This document shows positions 1 to 11,177 of a stretch of DNA of 64,000 nucleotides, piece after piece; within the stretch, counting starts at the first letter, position 1; every line of letters begins with the position of its first letter. The notes beneath the pieces were generated by a model. It ran no database searches, had not been told where the DNA came from, and was given only the letters and a program-made list of their open reading frames with translations. A program made the position numbers and the translations under genes. The stretch is from Lycium barbarum. Taxonomy: Eukaryota; Streptophyta; Magnoliopsida; Solanales; Solanaceae. The stretch spans positions 90,050,321 to 90,114,320 of the forward strand of contig NC_083341.1 in assembly GCF_019175385.1 (NCBI RefSeq), given 5' to 3'.

Positions 1-2552
1 ACGGACCGCTTTAAGACCAGAAAACAAAAATCGAACAAACATACATAGGACCCTCGCCCCACATATGTGACTACAGGCCTCTACGAACTCAAAACAAAGA
101 CAGATGGCGAGACAGGGCCCCGCCGTACCCAAATAGTCAAATGTACACAGTGTATGCATAACAGAGAATGTCTATACCAAAAGTGGACTCCGGATCAGAA
201 GGAGTACTCCAAAATAGCAGAATGAGTAGCCTAAGCCGAAGGATCACCCAAACGAGCTTCTGTACCTGCGGGCATGAAACGCAGCCCCCGAAGAACAGGG
301 GGTCAGTACGAAATATGTACTGAGTATGTAAAGCACAGAGTACAGATATATGGCCCAAACTGAAAGCAAATCAGGTAACAAAGTGGAGTACAAACCGGTG
401 TGTCAAAATCCGTATCAAGTCATATACATATACATAATGCAGATGAAATCATGCAAAGCTCAGGAACGTGGTCGCCACTCCGACGCTGGCGCCACACACA
501 GCATAACACCAGAAGGTTTCAAATCTCCGTACATCCCCGAACACAAACATAATCATAGGTGTGCGTATCGCATCACGAGCCATATCACAGCATAACTCCA
601 AACGGAACCCGGCCCTATGGCGAAGCCTCGGGAACCGTAACACAGCATACGGCAGAATTATCATAAGGCGCACGAATCAAAACCGGCCCGGGAACCGGTG
701 AACGAAATCATAATAAGGCACGAGCGGAGTCGTGAGCAAACAAATGCAAATCATACTTCAAAAGAGTCTTTCAAAACATAATAGTTTCACAAATCGTTCT
801 TTAGTACAAAATAATCGAATACTTAGTCGATATAAGGTTTCCTTTCACAAAACGTTTCCAAAATAGTGCATATGGCTCAAAACGTAACTTAGCGCATCGT
901 AATATTCAAAATATATCTCGTAGGAGGAAGTTCCAAAATCGAAAGCATCATTTCAAACTTTATTCAAAAGGACAGCCCAATAAGTCAAATAGGGCGTCTC
1001 GGGGTTAACGGGCCCACCTCGAGGCAAATTGAGGCGGCGAACATATTTTTCGAACATTTATAGGCCAAAGGGTCATACATAATCATTTCTAAGTTACCCG
1101 ACCACATTTCAATAGGTTTCGAACGAATGGTGGCATTCTAGCCAAAATATAGCCCTTAGGCTTCAATTGAATTGAATGAATAGTAACTTTTCTGTGGATC
1201 GGGTTTCGAGGAGCAGGAATGCTCCGGAAGTTCCAATATTCGCCTAGGATACTAAGACATGCCAAATGAAGGAGTAGGGGACTTTACATACCTTTCAGAC
1301 GTCGCATGCTCTCCCAAAAGTCCAGTCCCGTTTCGTCTAAAATCTGCAAATGGTAAAAGTTACCAATTGAGATTCTTAGGCTTAAAAATGCCTTTAACTC
1401 CATTTTTGCCTACCGAAATTTCGGCAGCATTTCCCCTATAAATCTAACATCCCCGAGACTTAGCTCGGCTCAAAATATATCAATAACAACAGCCCACACA
1501 TCAACAAACAACACAAACAATAACCAAACCACTCTAGGTTCAAAGTTCAACTTTATTACTTAAGTTGGCAACTTTCATTCATACTTCCAAAATTCCAAAT
1601 CTATATCCACATCCTTATATTCATTTACTCATTCAAGATCCTTTCAATCACATCCCAAATATACTCCAAACCATATACGAAAGTTCCCGAGATTCATTAT
1701 TTTCCATATTTCATTCAAAACATCAAAAGTCACGACGAACATTCTAACACCAAATCAATTCATCAAACATTCATTTGCATCACAAGGGATCACTACAATA
1801 CAACTAACCAATTTAAATAAACTTTAGACGACTCTTTCCCCCACCTTATATTGAACACGGCCACACACAACTTTTCACACATGCACGGCTACTTCACCCA
1901 CAACACAATTCCATAATCCTCACGTTACTCCAATTACTAACACATATATGTCCATTCCATAACATAAAAGCATAGAAATCTCACCTTTTTTTTGAAATCC
2001 CGATTTGCCGCAAACGTCGCCCTTTCGTCAAACTAATTGTACTACAACGGAGAGCGTCTTGAGCACTTCACAATTATGTAGAAACCAAGATTTTTAATGC
2101 TAGAACCAAAATTGCCAAATTGTTTTTCTCTCTTTTTTCCATTCTCGGCCGAGAGGTGTTTTTTTTGTGGTGTTCTTCAACTTTTGTTTTGCTATGTAAG
2201 ACTTGATAATTCAAAGAGATAAAAGTGATATATATCCACTTAATGTCATGTGCATAGCACATGACTTGCAAGGAATGGGCTTGGACTTGCCTCTTGGCCG
2301 GCCACTTTAAAGTCTTGGGCCTCAATTTTTGTGTAGTATTTTTCTTGGCCCAATTCATAAAACGTCCCATTTTGTAATTCCCGAAACTAATTTTCGAAAT
2401 TCCAAATTTACCCTCGGCCTTCCCCGAGGTCTTGACATTAATGATTCCATAACCAACATAGTCATATTCACCAAAATCAGAAATATTTCCTTGTAACACA
2501 CAAGTCGTAATTATTTCTCGATTTCCACTTATACGAAACACGGGACATAACA
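1..2552 (-). mobile_element. Element G: LTR on the minus strand, truncated by the window edge
   Basis: Read on the minus strand, this begins at 2552 with TGTTATGTCCCG and runs through the same blocks as the LTRs of element A (3097-6008). It can be followed to a point that lies about 250 bp before the LTR end, where the window stops. Shared landmarks are the palindrome at 2245-2265 before a TATA-like run, a donor-like AAGGTGAGA near 1983, and the CCCCC/GGGGG hairpin near 290. It is more diverged from A than the two LTRs of A are from each other, so it is an older copy of that family. Its right end abuts LTR K at 2553. Whether it is a solo LTR or the end of a longer element cannot be seen. Short reading frames inside it are not genes. 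Confidence 0.85.
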
Positions 2553-3096
2553 CCAAGCCCATGTAATTATTAATCTTAAGTTGTATAAAGCAAGGACCAT
2601 TAGTCTTGAACACTTTAGAAGTTTCAAGACATACAAAAAAAAAAAAGTGAGAGAGGAGAGCAAGAAAGAGGGTTTCGGCCAAGAACAAAAAAAAGGGGAG
2701 AAAAAAAATTAGTTCATCAATCTTTGGTCCAAAAATCTTGTTCTTCTTGTATTTATAGTAAGCTCAAGATGCTCTCCGACGTGATATAATTGGTTTAGCG
2801 AGAGAACGACGTTTGCGGAAGATTGAAGTTGGAAGAAAGGTAAGAAATCTACTCTTTTATGTTATAGAATAAGTATGTATGTTGTAATGATTGGAATTTG
2901 ATGAGAATTGTGGAGTTGTGATATGTGTGTGAAGCCGTGTGTGTGTGTGTGTGGTGGTGCATGGCCGTGTGCCATGGTGGTGGTAGAAATTGCTGGATAA
3001 AATTTCATTTAGTTGGTTAGTTATGTCGTTGTGACCTTTGTGATGTAAATAAAGGTTTAATAAGCTAGGTTGGTGTTAAAAAGGGTTGTATGTTAT
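2553..3096 (+). repeat. LTR K, left part (interrupted by G and A)
   Basis: Plus-strand LTR sequence related to, but distinct from, the LTR of A. It has the same order of landmarks: a TCGGCC motif, a poly-A-rich leader, an AACGACGTTTGCGG block, and a donor-like AAGGTAAGA at 2838-2846. It ends at the GTTAT target site of A. The sequence resumes at 14095. Its true LTR start should lie left of the window, beyond element G, which interrupts it. Confidence 0.75.
3092..3096 (+). other. Target-site duplication of A, left copy (GTTAT)
   Basis: The five bases GTTAT precede the first TG of the 5' LTR of A and are repeated exactly at 14090-14094 after its last CA. This proves the boundaries of A. Confidence 0.95.
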
Positions 3097-6008
3097 TGTT
3101 ATGTCCCGTGTTTTCGTATAATTGAAAATCGAGAAATAATTACGACTTGGGTGTTAGAAGGACATAATTTGATTTTAGTAAATGTGACTATGTTGGTTAT
3201 GGAATCATTATTGTCAAGACCTCGGGGAAGGCCGAGGATAAATTTGGGATTTCGGAAATTAGTTTCGGGAATTACAAAACGGGACTTTTCAAGAATTGGG
3301 CCAAAGAAATTATAACTCAAATGAAGCCCAACAATTGAAGGGGGCCGGCCATAGCAAGTGGCCCAAGCCCACTTTTAAAGGGTCATGTGCTATGCACATG
3401 ACCCCTAAATGGATATATATGTGATATACTTAAGAATTATCAAGAAAACTAGAACAAAATCAAGAACATCAACAAGAAAGGGCTTTCGGCCGTAGCTAGG
3501 GAAAAAGGAGAAAGAAAATTCCCAAGTTCTATTGTTGATCCAAAAATCCTAATTTTTGCATATTTGTGAAGTACTCAAGGCCCTCTTCAACGGGGTATAA
3601 TTAGTTTGGCGCAAGAACGACGTTTACGACAAGTCGGGTTTTCAAAGAAAAGGTAAGAATTTTTCCCCTTTAATGTTATAGAATTGATGTGAATATGTTA
3701 AGGATTGAGACTAGACGAGAATCCCGTAACTTGGATGTAAATAGAAAGCCGTGGGTGTGTGTGTATAGTGTGTATTGTCCGTGAGCCATAGGAAGGAAAA
3801 ATGGATGTGAATTGATCTTGTTTAAGTTGGTATAATGCGTTGTTGTGACCCTTACGTCGTAAATGATTGATTGATGAATTAAATTGGCGTTGGAAAATGA
3901 TTTCGGATATTATTGGAAAGCGTATACCTTCCGTATCATTATGTATATCGTTGTATATTTAGAGTGCTAAAGACTTTAAATATGAATTTCTAATGATGTT
4001 AATGAATTCGGAATGAAACGACGCGAGTTAGAATGTTCGTCGTGAATTTTCGATGTTTTGAAGAATTATGGAAAGTAATGAATTTTGGGGCAATTTCGTG
4101 TATGGCTTGGATTGTAGTTAGGATGTGATTGTATAAGTTTGAATGCGGAAATGAATACAATTATGTAGATGTAGAATTGGAGTTTTGAAAGTTTGAATGA
4201 AAGTTGCCAACTTATGTAATAAAGTAGAACTTTGAAGCTAGAATGGTTTGATTGTGGCTTGTGTTGTTTGTTGATGTGTGGGCTGTTGTGGTTGATGTAT
4301 TTTGAGCCGAGATAAGCCTCGGGGATGTTAGATTTATAGGGGAAATGCTGCCGGAATTTCGGTAGGCAAAAATGATGTTAAAGGCATTTTTAGGCCTAAG
4401 AATCTCAATTGGTAACTTTGACCATTTGCAGATTTCAGACGGAACGGGACTTGACTTTTGGGAGAGCATACGACGTCTGTAAGGTATGTAAAGCTTCCCA
4501 CTCCTTCATTTGGCATATCTTAGTGTGTTAGATGAATATGAGAACTTCCGGAGCATTTCTGCTCCTCGAAACCCGATCCACAGAAAAGTTACTATTCATT
4601 CAATTCGATTGAAGCCTAAGGGCTCTATTTCGGCTAGAATGCCACCACTCGTCTGAAACCTATCGAAATGTGGTCGGGTAACCTAGAAACGACCATGTAT
4701 GACCTTTGGCATATAAATGTTCGTAAAGATAAGTTCGCCACCTCACTTTGACTCGAGGTGGGCCCGCTACCCTGAAACGCCCTATTTGTCTTATTGGGCT
4801 ATCTTTGTGAATAAAGTTGGATACGATACTTTCGATTTTGAAACTCCCTCCTATGAGATGTATTTTGAATATTATGATACGCTAAGTTACGTTTTGAGCT
4901 ATACGTACTATTTGGAAATGTTTTGTGAAATGAAACCTTATATCGACTAAGTATTCGACTATTTTGTATTATGAAATGACTTATGGGATTACTCTGCTTT
5001 GAAAGACTATTTTGAAGTATGATTTGCATTTGTTTGCTCACGACTCCGCTCGTGCCTTATTATGACTTCGTTCACCGGTTCCCGGGCCGGTTTTGATTCG
5101 TGCGCCTTATGATAATTCGGCCGTATGCTGTGTTACGGTTCCCGAGGCTTCGCCATAGGGCCGGGTTCCGTTTGGAGTTATGCTGTGATATGGCTCGTGA
5201 TGCGATACGCTCACCTATGATTATGTTTGTGTTCGGGGATGTACGGAGATTTGAAACCTTCTGGTGTTATGCTGTGTGTGGCGCCAGCGTCGGAGTGGCG
5301 ACCACGTTCCTAAGCGTTTGCATGATTTCAATTGCATTATGTATACGTATATTATTTCGCTACAGATTCTGACATACCCAATTGTACTCCACTTTGACAT
5401 TTGATTTGCTTTCGGTTTTGATCCATATTTCTGTACTCCGTGCTTTACATACTCAGTACATATTTCATACTGACCCCCTCTCTTCGGGGGCTGCGTTTTA
5501 TGCCCGCAGGTGCAGATATCGGTGATCCTCCGCAGTAGGCTTCAGTTCTTGCTATTCCGGAGTACTTCTATTTGATCCGGAGTCCACTTTTGTTACAGAC
5601 TCTTTTTGCTTTGTATATATTTGGTATATTTGACTATTTGGGTACGGCGGGGCCCTGTCTCGCCATATGTCTTTGTTTTGAATTCGTAGAGGCCTGTAGT
5701 CATATATGTGGGGTGATGGTCCTGTATATGTTGGTTGATTTCGTTTTCTGGTCTTAAAGCGGCCTGCTTGTTATGATGGCCCCAAATGGCCCTTATGCTT
5801 ATGTTTGTACTTTTGACCGGCGATGTCTATTCCGCCGCTCAGTTTGTATTTGATTTGTGCGACCGCTTAAGACATATTTTGATATAAATTGCATTTGATA
5901 TGATCTCGTAAAATTCGGAAATACGTTTGGACCTTATAATTAATGGGTGATTCGGTCTGGGCACCCAGGTTGGGTGCCAGTCGCGGCCCACGGGGCTGGG
6001 TCGTGACA
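3097..6008 (+). repeat. 5' LTR of element A
   Basis: A TG...CA-bounded LTR of 2912 bp. In order it contains: an 11-bp inverted repeat (3380-3404) before a TATA-like run (3411-3426); a donor-like AAGGTAAGA (GT at 3653); a GCTGCCGGAATTTCGG block (4350s); a second donor-like AGGTATGTAAAG (4481-4492); inverted GC-rich blocks with GGGCCGG (5060-5170); a hairpin module (5442-5520); the block GGTACGGCGGGGCCCTG (near 5640); and the terminal GGGTCGTGACA. No convincing gene lies in it; the short reading frames are shared by all copies simply because the DNA is similar. Confidence 0.95.
3380..3426 (+). promoter_or_regulatory. Putative LTR promoter of A: inverted repeat followed by TATA-like box
   Basis: GGGTCATGTGC and GCACATGACCC form a perfect 11-bp inverted repeat around a TAT spacer (3380-3404), followed directly by GGATATATATGTGATATA. 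The same arrangement recurs in the 3' LTR (11461-11485) and, with a 9-bp stem, in G (2245-2265, minus). The position, roughly 300 bp into the LTR, fits the U3/R boundary. The promoter role is inferred. Confidence 0.5.
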
Positions 6009-6012
6009 AAAG

Positions 6013-6024
6013 TGGTATCAGAGC
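6013..6024 (+). promoter_or_regulatory. Primer binding site of A
   Basis: TGGTATCAGAGC lies four bases after the 5' LTR end. It matches the 3' end of plant initiator methionine tRNA, the usual primer for minus-strand synthesis in plant Ty3/gypsy elements. Confidence 0.92.
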
Positions 6025-6211
6025 GGTTTGTCCTCGGAATGTCTACAGGCCATGTCTCGTAGAATCTTGTTTATCGATGTGTTGTGCACCACATCTATAA
6101 ATAGGAAGCTACAGGGCATTTAGGATGTCACTTTCTTTGGAATCTTAGATCGTGCGATAGAGCTGTGCTATTAGGATGATTTTGATCTGACTCGCCTTTG
6201 TGTTTGCAGTG

Positions 6212-9200
6212 ATGCCTCCGAAGAAGGCAACGGCGGCCCAGAAGGGCAAGGCGAGGATTGGAGAGACCAGCCAGGCACAGCGAGCTACCCGGGCTCGTGT
6301 TTATGATTTGCCTAAGGATGTGCCTCATTCTGAGGGGTCTGCTACACCCCCACTAGTACAGCCTGGAGCAGGACCTTCAGCAGCTCCAGAGGTCCGTGTA
6401 CCCGCACCTGAGACTCCAGTTCCTCAGCCAGGGGCGGAGGATAGGACCCTGAGAGAGGCTGTACAGTTGCTGACTACATTGGTGGCAGGACAGGCTTGCA
6501 GACGCGGGCGGAGGGACGACGATGACGATGACAGGCGGGACAGCCTGAGAGTTTGGGAGTTTTTGTTATGTGGCCCTCCAGAGTTCTTCGGGTCTAAGCC
6601 CGACGAGGACCCCCATGACTTTATTCGGGGGATGCGACGCTCACTGGACTTGGTCAGGGCTTCAGAGACCGAGTCGGTTGAGCTGGCTTCGCACAGGCTT
6701 CGAGATGTGGCTACCCACTGGTACGAGACTTGGGAGCTGTCTAGAGGAGAGGGTACCCCTCCAGCCACTTGGGATCAGTTTGTGACAACATTCACCCGCC
6801 ACTTTTTGCCCCCAGAGTTACGGCGGGGACGGGCTGATCGATTCTTACGTCTGCAGCAGAGGGGTCGAAGTGTTCGCGAGTATAACCTTGAGTTTGATAA
6901 TCTGGCCTGATATGCACCGGCCGTGGTAGCAGATATGTCCGATCGGATGCACAGATATGTTATGGGATTGGACCGGTATTTGGTTGATAGCTGTATGGCA
7001 GTGTCATTGCAGGCAGACATGGACATTGCCCGACTTCAGGCCTATGCGATGGGTATGGAGGACCGTCGCAGGTCTGATCCTGCTGGCAGAGATCGAGATA
7101 GGAGGCCGCCCAAGAGGGCTAGGTCCGCAGGTTATTCTGGAGATTCTCGAGGCGGACAGCCTCAGCAGCAGCAGTTAGATAGGCATTTTCCTTCGTCCGG
7201 CCGGAGTACTCAGTCAGGCAGTCAGAGATTCGATAGTACGGGACCGTCTGGGGCCGGTCAGAGCTCCAGAGTGGCAGGTTCGCAGGTATCCAGGGGCCCC
7301 AGCCAGGCCAGACCACCCAGGCCCCGTTGTCCTCATTGCGGGAAGTCTCATCCCGGGAAGTGTTACCGAGCGACTGGAGCTTGCTTTTCGTGTGGTGGTC
7401 AGGGCCACTTTATGAGAGACTGTCCATTGGCTAGCGGTTCTGGTAGTGCTGCTCAGCAGACAGGGTCAGCCGCCGGTTCTTCTTCTGCTCCATCAGTTGC
7501 ACGCCCTGGAGGGCGAGGTATGCCAGCACCGGCAGGACGCGGTCGAGGCCGCGGTGGCGCTTCAGGTTCTAGCGGTCCCTCGAACCGCATATATGCTTTG
7601 GCCAGCCGCCAGGATCAGGAGGCTTCGCCAAACGTCGTCACAGGTACATTGCTGGTTTTCTCCAGATCTTTATATGCATTGATTGACCCTGGCTCTACTT
7701 TATCATATATTTCCCCGCTCGTTGCTAGTGAGATCGGGATAGTGTCTGAGCCTATAGAGCCATTTGAGGTAGCTACGCCAGTTGGGGATTTTATTGTAGC
7801 GAGACAGATCTATAGGGATTGTTCTGTGACCATTTATGATCGTAGCACTAAGGCTGATTTGATAGAGTTAGATATGCTTGAGTTTGACGTCATTATGGGC
7901 ATGGACTGGTTGTCTTCCTGTTATGCTAATGTCGATTGCTAGAAAAAGGTAGTCCGTTTTCAGTTTCCAGGGGAACCAGTCATAGAGTGGTTCAGATCTA
8001 CAGCATCGCCGAGGGGTAAGTTTATTGCATACCTCAAGGCTATGAAGATGATCCAGAAGGGGTATATCTATCATTAGGTTCGTGTGCACGATACTGCCGC
8101 GGAGGTACCTACCCTTCAGTCTGTTCCGGTCGTCAGTGAGTTTCCAGATGTATTTCCTGACGAGCTTCCTGGCCTTCCGCCTGAGCGGGAGATTGATTTC
8201 ACTATAGAGCTGATGCTAGGTACGCAGCCTATATCTATTCCTCCGTACAGGATGGCACCAGCTGAGCTGAAGGAGTTGAAAGAGCAGCTGAAGGATTTGT
8301 TGGATAAGGGCTTTATCAGACCCAGCACATCACCCTGGGGAGCGCCGGTATTGTTTGTCAGAAAGAAAGACGGGTCACTGCGGATATGTATCGACTACCG
8401 GCAGCTTAATAAGGTGACTATAAAGAATAAATATCCCCTCCCTCGGATTGATGATTTGTTTGATCAGCTGCAGGGCGCTAAATACTTTTCAAAGATAGAT
8501 CTGCGCTCAGGTTATCATCAGGTGCGAGTACGGGAGTCAGATATCCCGAAGACTGCTTTCAGGACCCGGTACGGGCATTATTAGTTCAGAGTTATGTCTT
8601 TCGGGCTGACTAATGCTCCAGCCGTATTTATGGATCTGATGAACCGGGTATTTCGGCCTTTTCTGGATATGTTTGTTATTGTGTTTATTGATGATATCTT
8701 GATTTACTCGCGATCAGCCGAGGAGCATTCAGATCATTTGAGGACGGTACTTGGCATTCTCCGTCAGCAGAAGTTATATGCTAAATTCTCTAAGTGTGAG
8801 TTCTGGTTGACTTCTGTAGCATTCATGGGCCATATTGTCGGCGCAGACGGTATTCGGGTCGACACGCAGAAGATTGAGGCTGTGCAGAATTGGCCCAGGC
8901 CTACTACACCGACAGAGGTGCGCAGTTTTCTGGGATTGGCTGGGTATTATCGCAGGTTTGTGGAGGATTTTTCTTCTATTGCAGCACCACTGACGAGGCT
9001 TACCCAGAAAGCAGCAAAATTCCAGTGGACAGATGCCTGCGAGCGCAGCTTTCAGATGCTGAAGGAGAGATTGATTACAGCACCAGTTTTGGCTCTCCCA
9101 GAGGGATCTGACGGGTATGTTGTCTATTGTGACGCCTCTGGTATTGGGATAGGATGTGTATTGATGCAGCACGGTCGAGTCATAGCCTATGCTTCCCGGC

Positions 9201-11044
9201 AGCTCAGACCGCACGAGAAGAACTATCCCACTCATGATCTTGAGTTGGCCGCGGTGATTCATGCTTTGAAGATTTGGCGGCATTATTTATATGGGGTCCA
9301 TGTTGATATCTATACGGACCATAAAAGTCTCCAGTATATTTTTAGGCAGAAGGAACTAAATTTGTGGCAGCGGAGATGGCTTGAGCTACTAAAGGACTAC
9401 GACGTTGATATTCTGTACCATCCGGGGAAAGCCAATGTGGTAGCTGACGCGCTTAGCCGCAAGTCCGTGGGCAGTCTGGCTGATGTTCCATCTGATAAGA
9501 GAGATTTGGTTCGTGATATTCATCAGCTGGCCAGCCTCGGAGTCCGTTTGGTGGATTCTGGAGATTCTGGGATTTCTGTTCGTCCGGTTGCTGAGTCATC
9601 TATTATTCAGGAGGTAAAGCAGCGCCAGTTTGAAGATCCCCTTTTGATTCAGTACAGAGATGTGGCCCTTAATAAGGCAAAAACTCAGTTTGAAATCTCG
9701 CCTGAAGGAGTATTATTGTACGACGGCAGATTCTGTGTACCGGACGTGGCGGGCTTACGGCGGCAGATTATGGGCGAGGCACATAATGCACGGTATTCTA
9801 TTCATCCTGGTTCCACTAAAATGTATCGTGATCTCAGGCGTTTGTATTGGTGGGACGGCATGAAGAAAGATATTGCTGAGTTTGTTAGTCAGTGCCCGAA
9901 CTGCCAGTAAGTTAAGATCGAGCATCAGAAGCCCGGTGGATTATTACAGGAGATGGAGATTCCAGCCTGGAAATGTGAGATGATTAATATGGATTTCGTT
10001 GTTGGGTTACCGCGCACTCCACGCAGGTACGACTCTATTTGGGTTATTGTGGACAGGCTGACGAAATCAGCCCATTTCCTTCCGGTCCGGACTACTTATT
10101 CGGCTGAGGATTATGCCAGACTATATATCAGAGAGATAGTCAGACTTCACGGAGTCCCTGTATCTATCATTACTGACCGAGGTGCCCAGTTTACAGCAAA
10201 TTTCTGGAGGTCATTTCAGGAGGGATTATGGACTCAGGTGAGTCTCAGTACAGCTTTTCACCCTCAGTCCGACGGGCAGGCTGAGCGCACTATTCAGACG
10301 CTCGAAGATATGTTGCTGGCCTGCGTTATTGATTTCAGGGGCAGCTCGGATGATCATTTGCCGCTTATTGAGTTTGCCTATAATAATAGTTATCACTCCA
10401 GCATTCAGATGGCACCGTATGAAGCCCTGTATGGCAGGAAATGCAGATCTCCTATTGGTTGGTTTGACGTGGGCGAGACTAAGGTGATTGGGCCAGATGT
10501 GATCCAGGAAGCCGTAGATAAAGTAAAGCTTATTCGAGAACGGTTATTGGCTGCTCAGAGTCGACAGAAAGCTTATGCAGATAGACGACGTCGACCGTTA
10601 GAGTTCCAGATTGGCGACTGGGTATTCCTGAAGGTGTCGCCCATGAAGGGTGTCATGAGATTCGGTAGAAAGGGTAAGTTGAGCCCCCGGTACATTGGGC
10701 CGTATCAGATTGTTCGAAAGATAGGTGAGGTCGCCTATGAGCTAGCCTTACCATCCGACTTGGAGGCCGTACACCCGGTGTTTCATGTGTCTATGTTGCG
10801 GAAATGTATTGGTGATCCTTCCAGGATATTCCCAGTAGATGATCTTCAGGTGACGGAGCAGTTGTCTTATGACGAGCAGCCTGTATCTATTCTGGATCGT
10901 CAGGTGAGGAGGTTGCGCACTAAGGAGGTGCCTTCTGTCAAAGTCCTGTGGCGCAATAATAACCGAGAAGAGATGACTTGGGAGGCGGAGGATGAGATGA
11001 AGAAGAGATACCCCTATTTATTCCCTACGCCTCTTGTAATCTAG
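6212..11044 (+). pseudogene. gag-pol polyprotein of element A, broken by five in-frame stops
   Basis: One continuous frame of 1610 codons, with no frameshift, is interrupted by stops at 6908, 7940, 8075, 8582 and 9908. The start MPPKK at 6212 directly follows an acceptor-like TTTGCAG. By residue: a gag capsid domain at about 127-233; a knuckle-like CX2CX3HX3C near 373 and a canonical CX2CX4HX4C near 391; a protease motif IDPGS with the Asp at 492; RT motif [10 protein letters not shown] (Asp 763) and FIDD (827-828); an RNase H CDAS Asp at 974; integrase with an HHCC finger and a D1261, D1322, E1358 triad with D-35-E spacing; then a chromodomain-like end (about 1557-1605) with VLWRNNNREEMTWE. 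The RT, RNase H and integrase catalytic residues are intact. At least the 6908 stop looks like CGA to TGA, the change expected from methylcytosine deamination. There is no stop or shift between gag and pol, so a single polyprotein was the ancestral state. The Tekay/Del assignment is by resemblance only. Confidence 0.93.
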
Positions 11045-11141
11045 ACTTTTGTATTTGTGGTACCAGTGAACGGATGGACCATGTGTGCTATATATAAAAT
11101 GGTTTTCCAGTTATGTTTGTGAGCCTTCATAAGATTTATTT

Positions 11142-11177
11142 AACATTCGGGGACGAATGTTCTTAAGGGGGGGAGAA
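11142..11177 (+). promoter_or_regulatory. Hairpin and polypurine tract of A
   Basis: AACATTCG, a GGGA loop and CGAATGTT form an 8-bp stem (11142-11161). It is followed by the purine run AAGGGGGGGAGAA, which ends exactly at the 3' LTR. The purine run is the plus-strand primer. The hairpin in front of it recurs in every family in this window. Confidence 0.85.

Noticed and set aside
2074..2688. 204-residue minus-strand frame
   Set aside because: It crosses the boundary between LTR G and LTR K, matches no protein family I know, and is explained by LTR DNA.
5100..5372. 90-residue frame repeated in A (both LTRs) and, shorter, in G
   Set aside because: Its conservation equals that of the LTR DNA around it. 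The sequence looks like translated hairpin array, and frames differ in other families.
5473..5490. CCCCC/TTCGGGGG hairpin as a bacterial-type terminator
   Set aside because: No T run follows and the context is a plant LTR.
6013..6024. Possible tRNA gene at TGGTATCAGAGC
   Set aside because: Only the 3' complement of initiator tRNA is present, with no cloverleaf. It is a primer site and occurs after each 5' LTR.
6424..6768. Antisense and shifted frames over the gag-pol regions of A, D and E
   Set aside because: Shadows of the polyprotein frame on the other strand or in other frames.
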